Part shown: piece by piece, positions 23,386-32,442 of the stretch
Layout of the letters: each line of letters starts with the position of its first letter
Numbering within the stretch: the first letter of the stretch is position 1
Origin: Bacteroidota bacterium
GTDB taxonomy: Bacteria; Bacteroidota; Bacteroidia; Chitinophagales; Saprospiraceae
NCBI GenBank assembly: GCA_019136675.1
Contig: JAGVTV010000249.1
Span: forward strand, 1 to 38,631
DNA: 38,631 nt
Direction of reading: 5' to 3'
Program-made: the position numbers and the translations under genes
The notes under the pieces: generated by a model
Databases searched by the model: none
What the model was told of the DNA's origin: nothing
What the model saw: the letters and a program-made list of their open reading frames with translations, nothing else

Positions 23386-24363
23386 ATGAAGTACCTGTCG
23401 TACTCGGTAATGACATATATGCTGCTTGCTTTGGTCTGGTGGGCTATCCTGCTTTCAAGAAGCAACCGACAACTCCATGATTATAAGGCATATATGATTT
23501 CGAAAGGATTTGACCCTGTGGCGGCTGATCAGGTCCTCATCAGATCTAACCCGCACCTAATGGCAGAGTTCCATGCCAAAAGGAGAATGATAATTGGAGA
23601 AGGCATCGTATTTGGATTTTCCCTTATTCTGGGTATGTATCTTATCCAGAAGGCATACACAAACCAGCTAAAGACCATTCGCAACCAGAAAAACTTCATG
23701 CTGTCGGTTTCGCATGAACTGAAAACTCCCATAACAGCGATAAACCTACTGTCAGAGACCATGATAAAAAGGGACCTGGACAAGTCTAAGGTCAGGGAAC
23801 TTAGTGAAGACATCCTGTCAGAGAGCACTCGACTCGAAAAATTAGTAAGTAATATATTACTTGCCACCCGACTTGAAAACCCCGTAGGGCTACGGTTTGA
23901 AAAGATCAGGGTCAATGAGTTGCTGGAAAACATCATAAGATCAGCATCCCACAGCTGGCCCGAAGCGTCCGTTGCATTAAACTCAGCCCTGCCGGAAGGT
24001 CTGTACATGGAAGCTGACCAGGATGCTTTTGTGTCGATAATGAATAACCTTATTGATAATGGTGTAAAGTATTCTGACGGGCCAGCCCGAATCATTTTAA
24101 GTGCCTCTCTGATTGGTGATGATGTCGAAATCTCTGTTGCAGATGAGGGTTTGGGAATACCCGCCGAGGAAAAAGCAAATGTAACCAGGCTTTTCTACAG
24201 GATAGGCCCCGAAGAAACGAGGAAAACAAAAGGCACAGGTATTGGTTTGTATATAGTTGACCGTCTTGTTAAAGCCCATTCAGGCAAGCTGGTGATCCTG
24301 GACAACCAGCCTAAAGGGTCGGTTTTTAAATTTAGAATTCCACTAACACGGCCTAAAAGATGA
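23386..24363 (+). CDS. Sensor histidine kinase
   Basis: A membrane-bound two-component kinase of 325 residues if started at ATG 23386 (MKYLSYSVMTYMLLALVWWA). An in-frame ATG lies 24 codons upstream, before the likely promoter. Helix 1 spans about 5-23 and helix 2 about 68-88 (RMIIGEGIVFGFSLILGMYL), enclosing a short outer loop of some 45 residues. The dimerisation box SVSHELKTPI carries phospho-His110. The ATPase domain has N (NLIDNGVKY), G1 (DEGLGIP) and G2 (GTGIGLYIV) boxes. There is no HAMP or PAS domain, so the signal must reach the kinase directly. It overlaps the response regulator by four bases (ATGA), showing coupled translation. The stimulus is unknown. Confidence 0.93.
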   Translation: MKYLSYSVMTYMLLALVWWAILLSRSNRQLHDYKAYMISKGFDPVAADQVLIRSNPHLMAEFHAKRRMIIGEGIVFGFSLILGMYLIQKAYTNQLKTIRNQKNFMLSVSHELKTPITAINLLSETMIKRDLDKSKVRELSEDILSESTRLEKLVSNILLATRLENPVGLRFEKIRVNELLENIIRSASHSWPEASVALNSALPEGLYMEADQDAFVSIMNNLIDNGVKYSDGPARIILSASLIGDDVEISVADEGLGIPAEEKANVTRLFYRIGPEETRKTKGTGIGLYIVDRLVKAHSGKLVILDNQPKGSVFKFRIPLTRPKR

Positions 24364-25040
24364 GAATCCTTCTTGCAGAAGATGAAGATAAAATCCGCAA
24401 AAGCATCGAGCTCAACCTGACTCTGGAAGGGTACGAAGTGGTAGCTGCAGCAGACGGCAGAAAGGCACTGGACTGTATTGAATCCCAGCATTTTGACTTA
24501 CTTGTTCTAGATATCATGCTCCCGGAGGTGGATGGGTTTACTATTTGCGAAAAAATCAGACTGAGAAATAAGTCAATCGGCATCATCATAGTATCGGCCC
24601 GGGATGGTGCGGATGACAGGATAACTGGCCTCAAACTCGGAGCAGACGATTACCTAACCAAACCCTTTCATTTTGAGGAGTTAATGCTCCGTATCAGGAA
24701 TATCTTTAAACGCAAGGAAACAGCCAATGCGGTAGAAGCCGATGAATTCAGCTGGAACGGTAATTCAGTTAATTTTGTCACTTTTTCGGCAATCGGTCCA
24801 CATGGGAAGATTGAGTTGACCAATAAGGAAACTTTGCTTCTGAAGCTCTTTGCTGAAAGAAAAAATGAGGTTGTCTCAAGGCAACAAATCCTTCAGACAG
24901 TCTGGGGTTATGACGTTTATCCGTCCACACGCACCATAGATAATTTTATACTTTCTATCCGTAAATATTTTGAAGAAGATCCTAAAGAGCCGAAGTATTT
25001 TCACAGTATACGAGGAGTAGGATATAAATTCACACCATAA
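24360..25040 (+). CDS. OmpR/PhoB-family response regulator
   Basis: The 226-residue regulator has a receiver domain (1-118) with the acidic pocket Glu8-Asp9, phospho-acceptor Asp51 (LLVLDIMLPEVDGF), Ser79 and Lys101 (YLTKPF). A C-terminal winged-helix DNA-binding domain follows (about 130-226), with RQQILQTVWGYD, TRTIDNFILSIRKYFEEDP and FHSIRGVGYKF as its recognition region. It is phosphorylated by the upstream kinase, whose gene it overlaps by four bases. Its targets are not evident here; the neighbouring convergent operon is not an obvious one. Confidence 0.95.
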   Translation: MRILLAEDEDKIRKSIELNLTLEGYEVVAAADGRKALDCIESQHFDLLVLDIMLPEVDGFTICEKIRLRNKSIGIIIVSARDGADDRITGLKLGADDYLTKPFHFEELMLRIRNIFKRKETANAVEADEFSWNGNSVNFVTFSAIGPHGKIELTNKETLLLKLFAERKNEVVSRQQILQTVWGYDVYPSTRTIDNFILSIRKYFEEDPKEPKYFHSIRGVGYKFTP

Positions 25041-25057
25041 GATATCTATTAAGCCTA

Positions 25058-26446
25058 TTAAAATGGCCCGTACCTGATCTTAACACTAATAACTACAAAG
25101 ACAGTCGAAATAAGCAAAACTAAAATAAACAGGGGGAAAATAAAACGCATCCATCTGTCGAAGGGTATCCTGCACATGCTAAGCATGGCTACAATTCCGC
25201 CCAATGACGGATTTACAAGATTTGAAACACCATCACCTATCTGAAACGCCAATATGGTGGTCTGCCTCGTCATCCCTGTCAGCTCACCCACCGGTATCAT
25301 AACCGGCAAGGTTGCCAGGGCCTGCCCGCTTCCGGAAGGAATCACAAAATTCATCAGCGATTGTGCACCAACCATGCCAATAGCCGTAAGGGAAACTGGC
25401 AAATTCATAAGCGATTCCGAAAGGTAGTAGGCAATGGTGTCACTAATCTGAGCCGTCTCAAGAGCCACTTTTACAGAATTAGCAAAGCCTACCATGAAGG
25501 CTCCGGGGGCCACTTCACTGACTGAACGAAGTACAGTTTTTCCAAAATCAGCTGAGGTAGTTCTGCAAACCAACGCCACTGCAACGGCCATGATACAAAA
25601 AATAGCAGATATCTGATTTATAAACCAGTGATGACTGAAAACACCATTTAATATCACCCCTATTCCGGTAAAAAAGATCAAGATGATGAGGTAATCCCGG
25701 GAGGACATTGAATAATTATCCAGCGGCTTGGACAATGTAAACCCATGGGTGTCAATACCGGCCGACATACCCTTGCCCGGATCTTTCGTTATTTTCATGA
25801 AATAGCGGACATTGTAAAAAGCCATGACAGCAAGACCACAAAAACATAAAATCGACCGCAGCCCATACCCGCTAAACAATGGCAACTCAGCAATGCGGTG
25901 CCCGGTTCCGATGGTGTAAGGGTTTACAGGCGACAATCCAAATCCAACAGTGATGGCACCTACAGAAATGCCGGCTGCCAGCATCAGGTCGCCACCTATG
26001 GCAAGACTGAGAAGGCAAGCTACCGGAATCATGGCGATATTGTTTTCGTATCCAACAAAAACCCCCAGGCTTCCAAAAACAAAGGTCATAACCACTACGA
26101 TCAGATATTTTCTTTTGAGGCCAAGGGTTTTAATCAGAGTTCCTATCGCATTTTCGATTGAACCGCTTTTTTCCATAAACCCAAACATGATGCCACTAGC
26201 CATAACAATAAAAATAATGTCGACGGCTGTCTTGAACCCCAGAGGCAGGCACATAAACAGATCCATCAGCGAAAGTGGATCAGAATCTATATATTTAAAG
26301 GATCCTGCCACTACGGTTTGTCGGCCATCCATCTCTACCCTCTCAAATTTGCCTGCAGGCATCACATAACTTAAAAGTGCTGCAAGCAAAAGCATGCCGG
26401 ATATCATTACAACAGGGTGCGGCAACAGTTTAAGCCATTTGTTCAT
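25058..26446 (-). CDS. YfcC-type membrane transporter
   Basis: A 462-residue inner-membrane protein with about 11-12 helices, starting at ATG 26446 (MNKWLKLLPHPVVMISGML); the frame stays open 27 codons upstream inside the amidohydrolase gene. It matches the YfcC/short-chain-carboxylate and arginine-ornithine-type (C4-dicarboxylate-like) ion transporter superfamily: the YVMPAGKFERV N-terminal segment, GYENNIAMIPVACLLSLAIG, VGFGLSPVNPYTIG, and the repeat FVIPSGSGQALATLPVMIPV in the second half are characteristic. It begins seven bases after the amidohydrolase stop, so the two are one operon, suggesting the transporter imports the hydrolase substrate or exports or reuses the product (inference). 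The solute is unknown. Confidence 0.88.
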   Translation of the reverse strand: MNKWLKLLPHPVVMISGMLLLAALLSYVMPAGKFERVEMDGRQTVVAGSFKYIDSDPLSLMDLFMCLPLGFKTAVDIIFIVMASGIMFGFMEKSGSIENAIGTLIKTLGLKRKYLIVVVMTFVFGSLGVFVGYENNIAMIPVACLLSLAIGGDLMLAAGISVGAITVGFGLSPVNPYTIGTGHRIAELPLFSGYGLRSILCFCGLAVMAFYNVRYFMKITKDPGKGMSAGIDTHGFTLSKPLDNYSMSSRDYLIILIFFTGIGVILNGVFSHHWFINQISAIFCIMAVAVALVCRTTSADFGKTVLRSVSEVAPGAFMVGFANSVKVALETAQISDTIAYYLSESLMNLPVSLTAIGMVGAQSLMNFVIPSGSGQALATLPVMIPVGELTGMTRQTTILAFQIGDGVSNLVNPSLGGIVAMLSMCRIPFDRWMRFIFPLFILVLLISTVFVVISVKIRYGPF

Positions 26447-26453
26447 CACCTGA

Positions 26454-28169
26454 TTACTTGCGGCTATACATGACCTGACCACCGACGATGGTATACAAAA
26501 CATTAGTTTGCATGATCTCTTCATCACTGCACTTTACAAGGTCCTTTGACAAGACCACAAGGTCAGCCAGCTTGCCGGGCCTGATAGAACCCTTGAGATT
26601 CTCTTCAAATGCAGCAAAGGCATTGCCCAGAGTGTACGACTTTAATGCCTCCTGTCTTGTCATTTTTTGTTCGGGGTAAAAAGACTGCCCGCTGTCTTCT
26701 CTTCTGCGTGTTACTGAGGCGTAAAAACTTTTTATGGGATTGACATCCTCCACCGGGGTATCCGTGCCGTTGGCGATGATGACACCATTATTCAGCAACG
26801 ACCGCCACGCATAAGCTCCCAGTCGGGCCCGCTTCTCTCCGAGTCGCTTTACGACAAATGGGGCATCGGAAGTGCAGTGTACACCCTGCATAGATGCAAT
26901 GATTCCATATTTGGCAAATCTGGGTATGTCTGCCGGGTCCAGATGCTGGGCATGTTCTATCCGCCACCGCAGGTCCTTTTTGTCCGGTTGTTTGTCCATT
27001 ACACCTTCAAAAATATCCAGAACCACCCTATTGGCACGGTCGCCTATCGCATGTACACAAAATTGCATACCGTTTTCCATAGCCATATCCGCTATTTTTT
27101 TAACATCATAGATGTCTGTTGTATTCTGTCCTTTAAATCCGGGCTTGTCAGTATAAGGTTCAAGCAGCCATGCTCCAAATGAGCCCAAGGCTCCGTCAAC
27201 TTCAGATTTTATTGCATTGCAAGTATAGAAATTATTGCCCACATTAATCCTTTTATAATTTCCTACTTTACCCTCCATTTGTTCAGCAGGTTGCCGGGCC
27301 ATAACCCATAATCTCAGCCTCAGCTTTCCATCTTTTGCCAGTTTTTCGTATTTGTCCAACTCCTCAAAGGGACTTCCGGCATCCTGAAAAGATGTGACGC
27401 CCTTAGCGAGGCATTCGTCTTCCGCCTTTACGATGGCCTGATACCAGATAGAGTCCAGTGTTGATTTATCAAGGGACTTTAAATATTGATCGTAAGATGT
27501 AGTAAATATTTCCATAGCCCTTTCCTCAAACACTCCAATGGCCTCACCACCTGCAGACCTGACAATCTCACCGCCGACCGGATTAGGTGTTTCGGCCGTT
27601 ACTCCTGCCAGTTCCATCGCTTTTTTATTGGCAAACAAAGAATGTCCTGATGCATGATACAGGATTACCGGATTATCAGGAGAGATCTCACTGAGTCCGT
27701 GATGAAAGGGATAATTGTATATGTTTTTTTTGGGAATGCTGTCCCATTTTTCCTGATGCCAGCCTTTGCCAATGATCCACTCGCCAGGTGTTGAGCGACT
27801 TGCCTTGTCCCTGACGGCAGATATGATCTCTTCCCAGCTTCTGGATTTTAAAAAATTGAGATTAATGAGGCTGTAGCCCAGGCCCGAAAAATGTCCGTGT
27901 CCTTCGATAAATCCCGGCATGACAAAATTGCCTTTTGCATCCACTATTTTTGTTTTTTCATCCGTATTTTGGAGAATTGTGGAGCCGGCACCGACATTAA
28001 TAATTTTTCCTTCCCGTACACCTATGGCATCAGCTCCCTCATAGGTTGTATCTATGGCGTAAATGTTTGCGTTGATAACAACCATATCGTAAATATCATC
28101 TGTTCTGCACGTCGAATACAAAACAATGATAATTACAGCTAAACAGGATAAAGGGAGTAATTGCCTCAT
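26454..28169 (-). CDS. YtcJ-like metal-dependent amidohydrolase, exported
   Basis: A 571-residue member of the amidohydrolase family 3 (YtcJ/LAF3 group). Residues 1-21 (MRQLLPLSCLAVIIIVLYSTC) form a signal, with Cys21 possibly acylated as a lipoprotein; the box YSTC is not a perfect lipobox. Metal-binding motifs are His91-x-His93 (GFIEGHGHFSG), HAIGDRA, EHAQHL and the catalytic-Asp segment NGTDTPVEDVNP; the C-terminal sandwich ends IRPGKLADLVVLSKDL. Such enzymes hydrolyse C-N bonds of amides, formamides or cyclic compounds; the substrate cannot be named. An operon with the YfcC-type transporter (7-base gap) suggests a small catabolic unit. The previous transcript is ended by the hairpin at 28238-28274. 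Confidence 0.9.
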   Translation of the reverse strand: MRQLLPLSCLAVIIIVLYSTCRTDDIYDMVVINANIYAIDTTYEGADAIGVREGKIINVGAGSTILQNTDEKTKIVDAKGNFVMPGFIEGHGHFSGLGYSLINLNFLKSRSWEEIISAVRDKASRSTPGEWIIGKGWHQEKWDSIPKKNIYNYPFHHGLSEISPDNPVILYHASGHSLFANKKAMELAGVTAETPNPVGGEIVRSAGGEAIGVFEERAMEIFTTSYDQYLKSLDKSTLDSIWYQAIVKAEDECLAKGVTSFQDAGSPFEELDKYEKLAKDGKLRLRLWVMARQPAEQMEGKVGNYKRINVGNNFYTCNAIKSEVDGALGSFGAWLLEPYTDKPGFKGQNTTDIYDVKKIADMAMENGMQFCVHAIGDRANRVVLDIFEGVMDKQPDKKDLRWRIEHAQHLDPADIPRFAKYGIIASMQGVHCTSDAPFVVKRLGEKRARLGAYAWRSLLNNGVIIANGTDTPVEDVNPIKSFYASVTRRREDSGQSFYPEQKMTRQEALKSYTLGNAFAAFEENLKGSIRPGKLADLVVLSKDLVKCSDEEIMQTNVLYTIVGGQVMYSRK

Positions 28170-28237
28170 TAAAAAATATTTTGAAGCTGCTAATTTAGTC
28201 TTACTATGCCTATTTTAATAATAAACGGCACTAAAAG

Positions 28238-28274
28238 AAAATGCACCTGCTAACAGAATCAGCAGGTGCATTTT
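28238..28274 (-). terminator. Strong hairpin terminator after the CBM48/repeat/HhH gene
   Basis: Perfect 14-base arms AAAATGCACCTGCT (28238-28251) and AGCAGGTGCATTTT (28261-28274) with a 9-base loop. On the minus strand the stem is followed by CTTTTAG. It sits 24 bases past the stop at 28298. Confidence 0.85.
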
Positions 28275-28297
28275 ATATTTTAAACCAGATTAGATTA

Positions 28298-29563
28298 TTA
28301 CTTCTTTTTTCCGCCTACCAGTTGGTCCTGAAGTTTTTTCAGTTCGTCCCACTTTCCACTTGCGGCAAGTGTTGCTTGTTTGGTCCAGGTTGCCGGATCA
28401 TGCATTTTGTATCTTGGGCCTGCACCTGCAAGTATGTTTCTGAGACTGTCGGCTGATGCTGTAGCCAGGCCAGCAAATGTGCTGACTCCGCTTTTATTAA
28501 GCAATTCCTCGATTTTTGGGCCGACACCTTCTATAAGCTTAAGGTCATCCTTGCCGGCTGAAGGTTTTGAAGTTTTGGCTGCTGGTCTTCCGGCTTTTTT
28601 AGCTGGCTTCTCCGCAACAGGCTTTTCGGCTTTTGGCTTCCTGCCCTTTGCTGGCTTCTCGGCAGCTGGTGCAGCTTCGGTCTTTACTGCTTTGGCTGGT
28701 CTGCCGGCTTTTTTAGCTGGCTTCTCCGCAACAGGCTTTTCGGCTTTTGGCTTCCTGCCTCTTGCTGGCTTCTCGGCAGCAGGAGCAGCTTCGGTCTTTA
28801 CTGCTTTAGCTGGTCTGCCGGCTTTTTTAGCTGGCTTCTCCGCAACAGGCTTTTCGGCTTTTGGCTTCCTGCCTCTTGCTGGCTTCTCGGCAGCAGGAGC
28901 AGCTTCGGTCTTTGTTGCTTTGGCTGGTTTGCCGGCTTTTTTAGCAGGCTTCTCCGCAACAGGCTTTTCGGCTTTTGGCTTCCTGCCCTTTGTTGGCTTC
29001 TCGGCAGCTGGTGCAGCTTCGGTCTTTACTGCTTTAGCTGGTCTGCCGGCTTTTTTAGCTGGCTTCTCCACAACAGGCTTTTCGGCTTTTGGCTTCCTGC
29101 CTCTTGCTGGCTTCTCGGCAGCAGGAGCAGCTTCGGTCTTTGCTGCTTTGGCTGGCCTGCCGGCTTTTTTAGCTGACTTATCAGCTTTTGGCTGTTTGGC
29201 CTTTTCCTTTTTTGCAGCCTTTGCCTTACCTTCTTTTCCTTTGCCTGGCACGGCATCCAACACAAGAACAGAATTTTTCACACCAGCGTAAGGAGCCGGG
29301 CTATAGTTATCAGCATTGTAATCATTATCCCATCTGCTTCCGTCAAGAAGATACCTGAATTCATAAATTCTACCTGTATTCAATTCAAGCGTGATGCTGA
29401 ATTCTTCTTTTCCCTTTTTCATTTTAGGGGCTTTGAAGGCATCCCAGTTATTAAAGTCACCCAGGATTTGTACTGTCTTCACACCATCGGCCGCATATGT
29501 GGGGTAGGTAAATGTGACCTTGCAGGTAACGCCGGAAGAACTATACTTTTTTGTTATGCTCAT
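28298..29563 (-). CDS. Protein with glycogen-binding-like domain, Lys/Ala/Pro repeats and helix-hairpin-helix tail
   Basis: This 421-residue protein has three parts. Residues about 10-105 resemble the CBM48/isoamylase N-terminal fold ([34 protein letters not shown]), as in AMPK-beta-type glycogen-binding domains. Residues 129-318 are five tandem 38-residue units ([20 protein letters not shown] followed by [18 protein letters not shown]), plus a sixth partial unit. These are basic, disordered and studded with AT-hook-like GRPAK and GRKPK cores, like histone H1-type proteins. Residues about 339-390 form a helix-hairpin-helix ([36 protein letters not shown]). A DNA-binding role is plausible; the glycogen-like domain may serve only as a folding unit. 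It is monocistronic, with a strong terminator. The repeats may vary in number between strains. Confidence 0.88.
   Translation of the reverse strand: MSITKKYSSSGVTCKVTFTYPTYAADGVKTVQILGDFNNWDAFKAPKMKKGKEEFSITLELNTGRIYEFRYLLDGSRWDNDYNADNYSPAPYAGVKNSVLVLDAVPGKGKEGKAKAAKKEKAKQPKADKSAKKAGRPAKAAKTEAAPAAEKPARGRKPKAEKPVVEKPAKKAGRPAKAVKTEAAPAAEKPTKGRKPKAEKPVAEKPAKKAGKPAKATKTEAAPAAEKPARGRKPKAEKPVAEKPAKKAGRPAKAVKTEAAPAAEKPARGRKPKAEKPVAEKPAKKAGRPAKAVKTEAAPAAEKPAKGRKPKAEKPVAEKPAKKAGRPAAKTSKPSAGKDDLKLIEGVGPKIEELLNKSGVSTFAGLATASADSLRNILAGAGPRYKMHDPATWTKQATLAASGKWDELKKLQDQLVGGKKK
28580..29179 (-). repeat. Five tandem 114-base coding repeats plus a partial sixth
   Basis: Five in-frame units of 114 bases (38 residues each, no indels) plus a 30-base partial copy encode residues 129-328. 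Copies differ only at scattered residues (for example GRPAK/GKPAK, PARGR/PAKGR/PTKGR). The regularity also creates a long spurious open frame on the plus strand. Confidence 0.92.
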
Positions 29564-29714
29564 TTTATTTAAATTATAAATTAACGGACTTAATCAATTT
29601 TTTTTAATAAATCAAAAATAAGGCCAAAATTAAAAAAACTTCTTCTAATTAATTTTATTTAATGCCGTGCTTAACAATTATTAACACGAAAAGTCAATTA
29701 AAATATAATATTAA

Positions 29715-30317
29715 TTACAATTTTCGTGTAAATTCTGCTATATATTTATCAATGATCTGAGGATAATATTTGTGTTCAAGTTTTAAAACTTCTGAAGCAA
29801 TTTCATCAGCCGACATTTCAGGATTTATATTGCATTTTGCCTGAAAAATTATTTTTCCCTCATCATATTTTTCATTGACGACATGAATAGTCATACCAGT
29901 TACTGATTCACCTGATTTTTTAACAGCTTCATGCACAAAATGTCCATACATACCTTTGCCCCCGAATCGTGGAAGAAGTGAAGGATGGATATTAATGATC
30001 CTGTCTTTATACTGTGTTAATAAATAACCCGGGACCATCCACAGAAACCCGGCAAGTATGATGAAGTCCGATTTGAAGCATGATAATATTCCAGATATTT
30101 TTTCACCGTCCCTGAAGTTTTCCCTTGAAAAAACTGTGCATGGGATGCCTGACTCCTTTGCAATTTTAATTACTCCTGCTGCCGGGTTGTTTGTGAGGAT
30201 CAGACAGACATTGACTTTTTCTGAATCCTTAAAATATTTAATGATCTCCCGGGCATTTGAACCTCCTCCGGAAGCAAAAACAGCAATATTTATTTTTTTG
30301 CCTTTGTGCAAAAGCAT
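29715..30317 (-). CDS. purN: Phosphoribosylglycinamide formyltransferase
   Basis: PurN transfers a formyl group from 10-formyltetrahydrofolate to GAR in purine synthesis. This 200-residue cytoplasmic enzyme has the phosphate loop FASGGGSNAR (about 14-23) and the catalytic trio Asn109 and His111 (INIHPSLLPRFGGKGMYG) and Asp152 (VVNEKYDEG). I choose ATG 30317; a TTG one codon upstream is also in frame. That ATG shares its first base with the stop of porD (TGATG), so translation is probably coupled. It is the last gene of the bamD-rpoZ-coaBC-porD-purN run. Purine synthesis in this operon is unusual compared with the often-seen recN after porD. Confidence 0.95.
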   Translation of the reverse strand: MLLHKGKKINIAVFASGGGSNAREIIKYFKDSEKVNVCLILTNNPAAGVIKIAKESGIPCTVFSRENFRDGEKISGILSCFKSDFIILAGFLWMVPGYLLTQYKDRIINIHPSLLPRFGGKGMYGHFVHEAVKKSGESVTGMTIHVVNEKYDEGKIIFQAKCNINPEMSADEIASEVLKLEHKYYPQIIDKYIAEFTRKL

Positions 30318-31240
30318 CAATTTAATATGCTGTATTTCGAATTTTTACTGGCATCCATTCCCACCATAAGTGTTTTTACCTTGGTTTTTTGGCCTTTGTC
30401 TGCAGCTTTAAATATTTCTACTATCTCATCTTTTTTGGTATCTCCAAAAACCTGAATCAGATAGGTATTGGGGTTGTCCTTGTCAGCCTGAGACATGGAT
30501 GTAAGTGCACTCAACAACACAGCCCTGCTTCTGTCAGTCTCATCAAACATTTTATCCAGTGCCAGCCTGTGGTATTCATAAAACGCCTGTCGAAACTGTC
30601 TCATGGTGGGGTCAAGAATATTTTTAATTAACCAAAACCTGTTTCTTTTAAACGGGTCATCATTTTTCCATCCGTCATCCCTCACATAGTTTGAAGGCAA
30701 TGAGGTTATGATTTCCTGAGCTTTCAGATAAAATTGTTCGCCTCCGTTAAGACCAAATGAATCATAGTCCATACCTATCACAAAATAGGAATAGAAACTC
30801 AGAATAGCAGACAAATTGTCATAAAACGTATTGGTTGTCTTTTGCAGGGGTTGTAACCCTGTCCATGTAAAATTGACTCGTTTGTCTATCATATTTACCA
30901 TGGGACTGGCATAAGTGGAATTGTATACCGGACGTTCTGTCTGTATCACTATTTCTGAAGAAAATACAGTGGGAGCAATTTCTCCCGTTATGGTTATTTG
31001 GATAGAACCTCTGATGCGTTCGTTGCCTTGAAATTCATCATCTGTCCACTTTGTTGTATTTATAAATTCGTTTATGTTTTTTTCAAGATTTCTAAATAAT
31101 TCGGGATCATTTGTAAGTGAATTTATTGAGCCCTGTACGATCACGCTGACATTAAAATTTAATTCCTGTGATATTGCATTGTTTTGAAATATAAACAAAA
31201 CAATAATCATCCTGAATATATTTTTTGAAAAAACCATCAT
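30317..31240 (-). CDS. porD: Type IX secretion system protein PorD (DUF4835)
   Basis: The 307-residue periplasmic protein has a signal peptide (residues about 1-25, IFRMIIVLFIFQNNAISQ) and the DUF4835 pattern: ELNFNVSVIVQGSINSLTND at the start, PVYNSTYASPMVNMIDKRVNF, LSAILSFYSYFVIGMDYDSF, and NRFWLIKNILDPTMRQFRQA. The family is known as PorD and is annotated as a type IX secretion component; its molecular role is not well understood. Its ATG overlaps the coaBC stop by four bases, and the coaBC-porD pair is widespread in Bacteroidota, which supports the call. Only the single start ATG 31240 (or the next codon) is compatible. Confidence 0.93.
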   Translation of the reverse strand: MMVFSKNIFRMIIVLFIFQNNAISQELNFNVSVIVQGSINSLTNDPELFRNLEKNINEFINTTKWTDDEFQGNERIRGSIQITITGEIAPTVFSSEIVIQTERPVYNSTYASPMVNMIDKRVNFTWTGLQPLQKTTNTFYDNLSAILSFYSYFVIGMDYDSFGLNGGEQFYLKAQEIITSLPSNYVRDDGWKNDDPFKRNRFWLIKNILDPTMRQFRQAFYEYHRLALDKMFDETDRSRAVLLSALTSMSQADKDNPNTYLIQVFGDTKKDEIVEIFKAADKGQKTKVKTLMVGMDASKNSKYSILN

Positions 31241-32427
31241 ATTATTTTTTCTAAATGATCAATGATATCTTTTGCAACCTCGGTCTTGGGCTTAAGCGGA
31301 AACTCTAAAATACTTCCTGATTTCTCCAGTATGGTAATCTTATTGGTTTCATGCTGAAAACCCGCTCCTTTGTCCTGCAATGAATTAAGAACGATGAAAT
31401 CAAAGTTTTTCTTGTGCATTTTTTGCAGGGCATGATTAATTTCATCATTGGTCTCGAGGGCGAAACCTACCATTACCTGGTCAGTTCTTTTATTCTTGCC
31501 AAGACTCGCTGCTATGTCTACCGTTTTTACCAGTTTAAGCTGCAGGTCCGGATCCTTCTTTTTTATTTTTTGTGCTTCAACGGTTTCCGGCATATAATCT
31601 GCCACCGCTGCTGATAGAATGGCTATATCGCTGACCTCAAAGGCACTGACCGTGGCTTCATACATCTCCCGGGCTGTCCCGACATGGATAATTTTCAAAT
31701 TGTGATGCTGCAGGCTAAGCTGAACAGGTCCTGAGACAAGGACGACCTCTGCCCCTCTTTTCAGGCATTCATCTGCGATGGCATAACCCATTTTTCCGGT
31801 ACTTCTGTTGCCGATAAATCTCACCGGGTCCAGTGGCTCATAGGTAGGTCCTGCCGTGATCACGATTTTTTTCCCACCCAATGACAGGTTTTGTGTAAAA
31901 TACTTCTTCACATGGTCAAGGATATCTTCAGGCTCAGCCATCCTACCCTCTCCGGACAGACCACTGGCAAGAAAACCTTTGCCTACAGGAATGATGATGT
32001 TATTGTATGACCTGATCCTCTCCAGATTTGTGACAGTAGCCTGGTGCTTCCACATATCCAGGTCCATTGCCGGTGCCACCATGACATCACATTTAGCAGA
32101 CAGGTAGGTGGCGGTGAGAAGGTTATCTGACAATCCGGAAGCCATCCTGGCCAATGTGGACGCAGTACAAGGTGCGATCAGCAAAAGATCTGCCCAGAGT
32201 GCCATCTCCACATGATTGTTCCATGCCAGACCATCCGTAACATTCGTATAGACGGGATAGCCGGTAAGTGTCGAAAACGTCAAAGGTGAAACAAACTCTG
32301 TCGCTGCCTGGGTCATCACCACCCTGACCTCACAGCCTTCCTTAATCAGCAGCCGGCATAAAAAAGCCGCCTTATATGCGGCTATGCTGCCTGTGACTCC
32401 AAGCAGTATTTTTTTTCCTTTGATCAT
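31237..32427 (-). CDS. coaBC: Bifunctional phosphopantothenoylcysteine decarboxylase/phosphopantothenate-cysteine ligase
   Basis: CoaBC makes 4'-phosphopantetheine from 4'-phosphopantothenate in CoA synthesis. The 396-residue fusion has an N-terminal flavin domain (CoaC, 1-180) with catalytic His72 (NNHVEMALWAD) and a PASANT-like stretch APCTASTLARM, then a C-terminal CoaB domain with GPTYEPLDPVRFIGNRSTGK (about 193-212) and AAVADYMPE...KIKKKD. At the position of E. coli CoaC Cys158 (ACGDxGPGRM) this protein has Ser155 in ASGLSGEGRM; I believe this is frequent in Bacteroidota but the exact chemistry should be compared. It overlaps porD by four bases and is 15 bases after rpoZ. Confidence 0.95.
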   Translation of the reverse strand: MIKGKKILLGVTGSIAAYKAAFLCRLLIKEGCEVRVVMTQAATEFVSPLTFSTLTGYPVYTNVTDGLAWNNHVEMALWADLLLIAPCTASTLARMASGLSDNLLTATYLSAKCDVMVAPAMDLDMWKHQATVTNLERIRSYNNIIIPVGKGFLASGLSGEGRMAEPEDILDHVKKYFTQNLSLGGKKIVITAGPTYEPLDPVRFIGNRSTGKMGYAIADECLKRGAEVVLVSGPVQLSLQHHNLKIIHVGTAREMYEATVSAFEVSDIAILSAAVADYMPETVEAQKIKKKDPDLQLKLVKTVDIAASLGKNKRTDQVMVGFALETNDEINHALQKMHKKNFDFIVLNSLQDKGAGFQHETNKITILEKSGSILEFPLKPKTEVAKDIIDHLEKII

Positions 32428-32442
32428 GGGTTGCCCTCAGGC

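Noticed and set aside
28380-29291. Long plus-strand open frame of 303 codons with Ala/Phe/Gly repeats
   Set aside because: It is the reverse reading of the 114-base coding repeats of the minus-strand gene; the composition mirrors the Lys/Ala/Pro repeats and no start signals fit.
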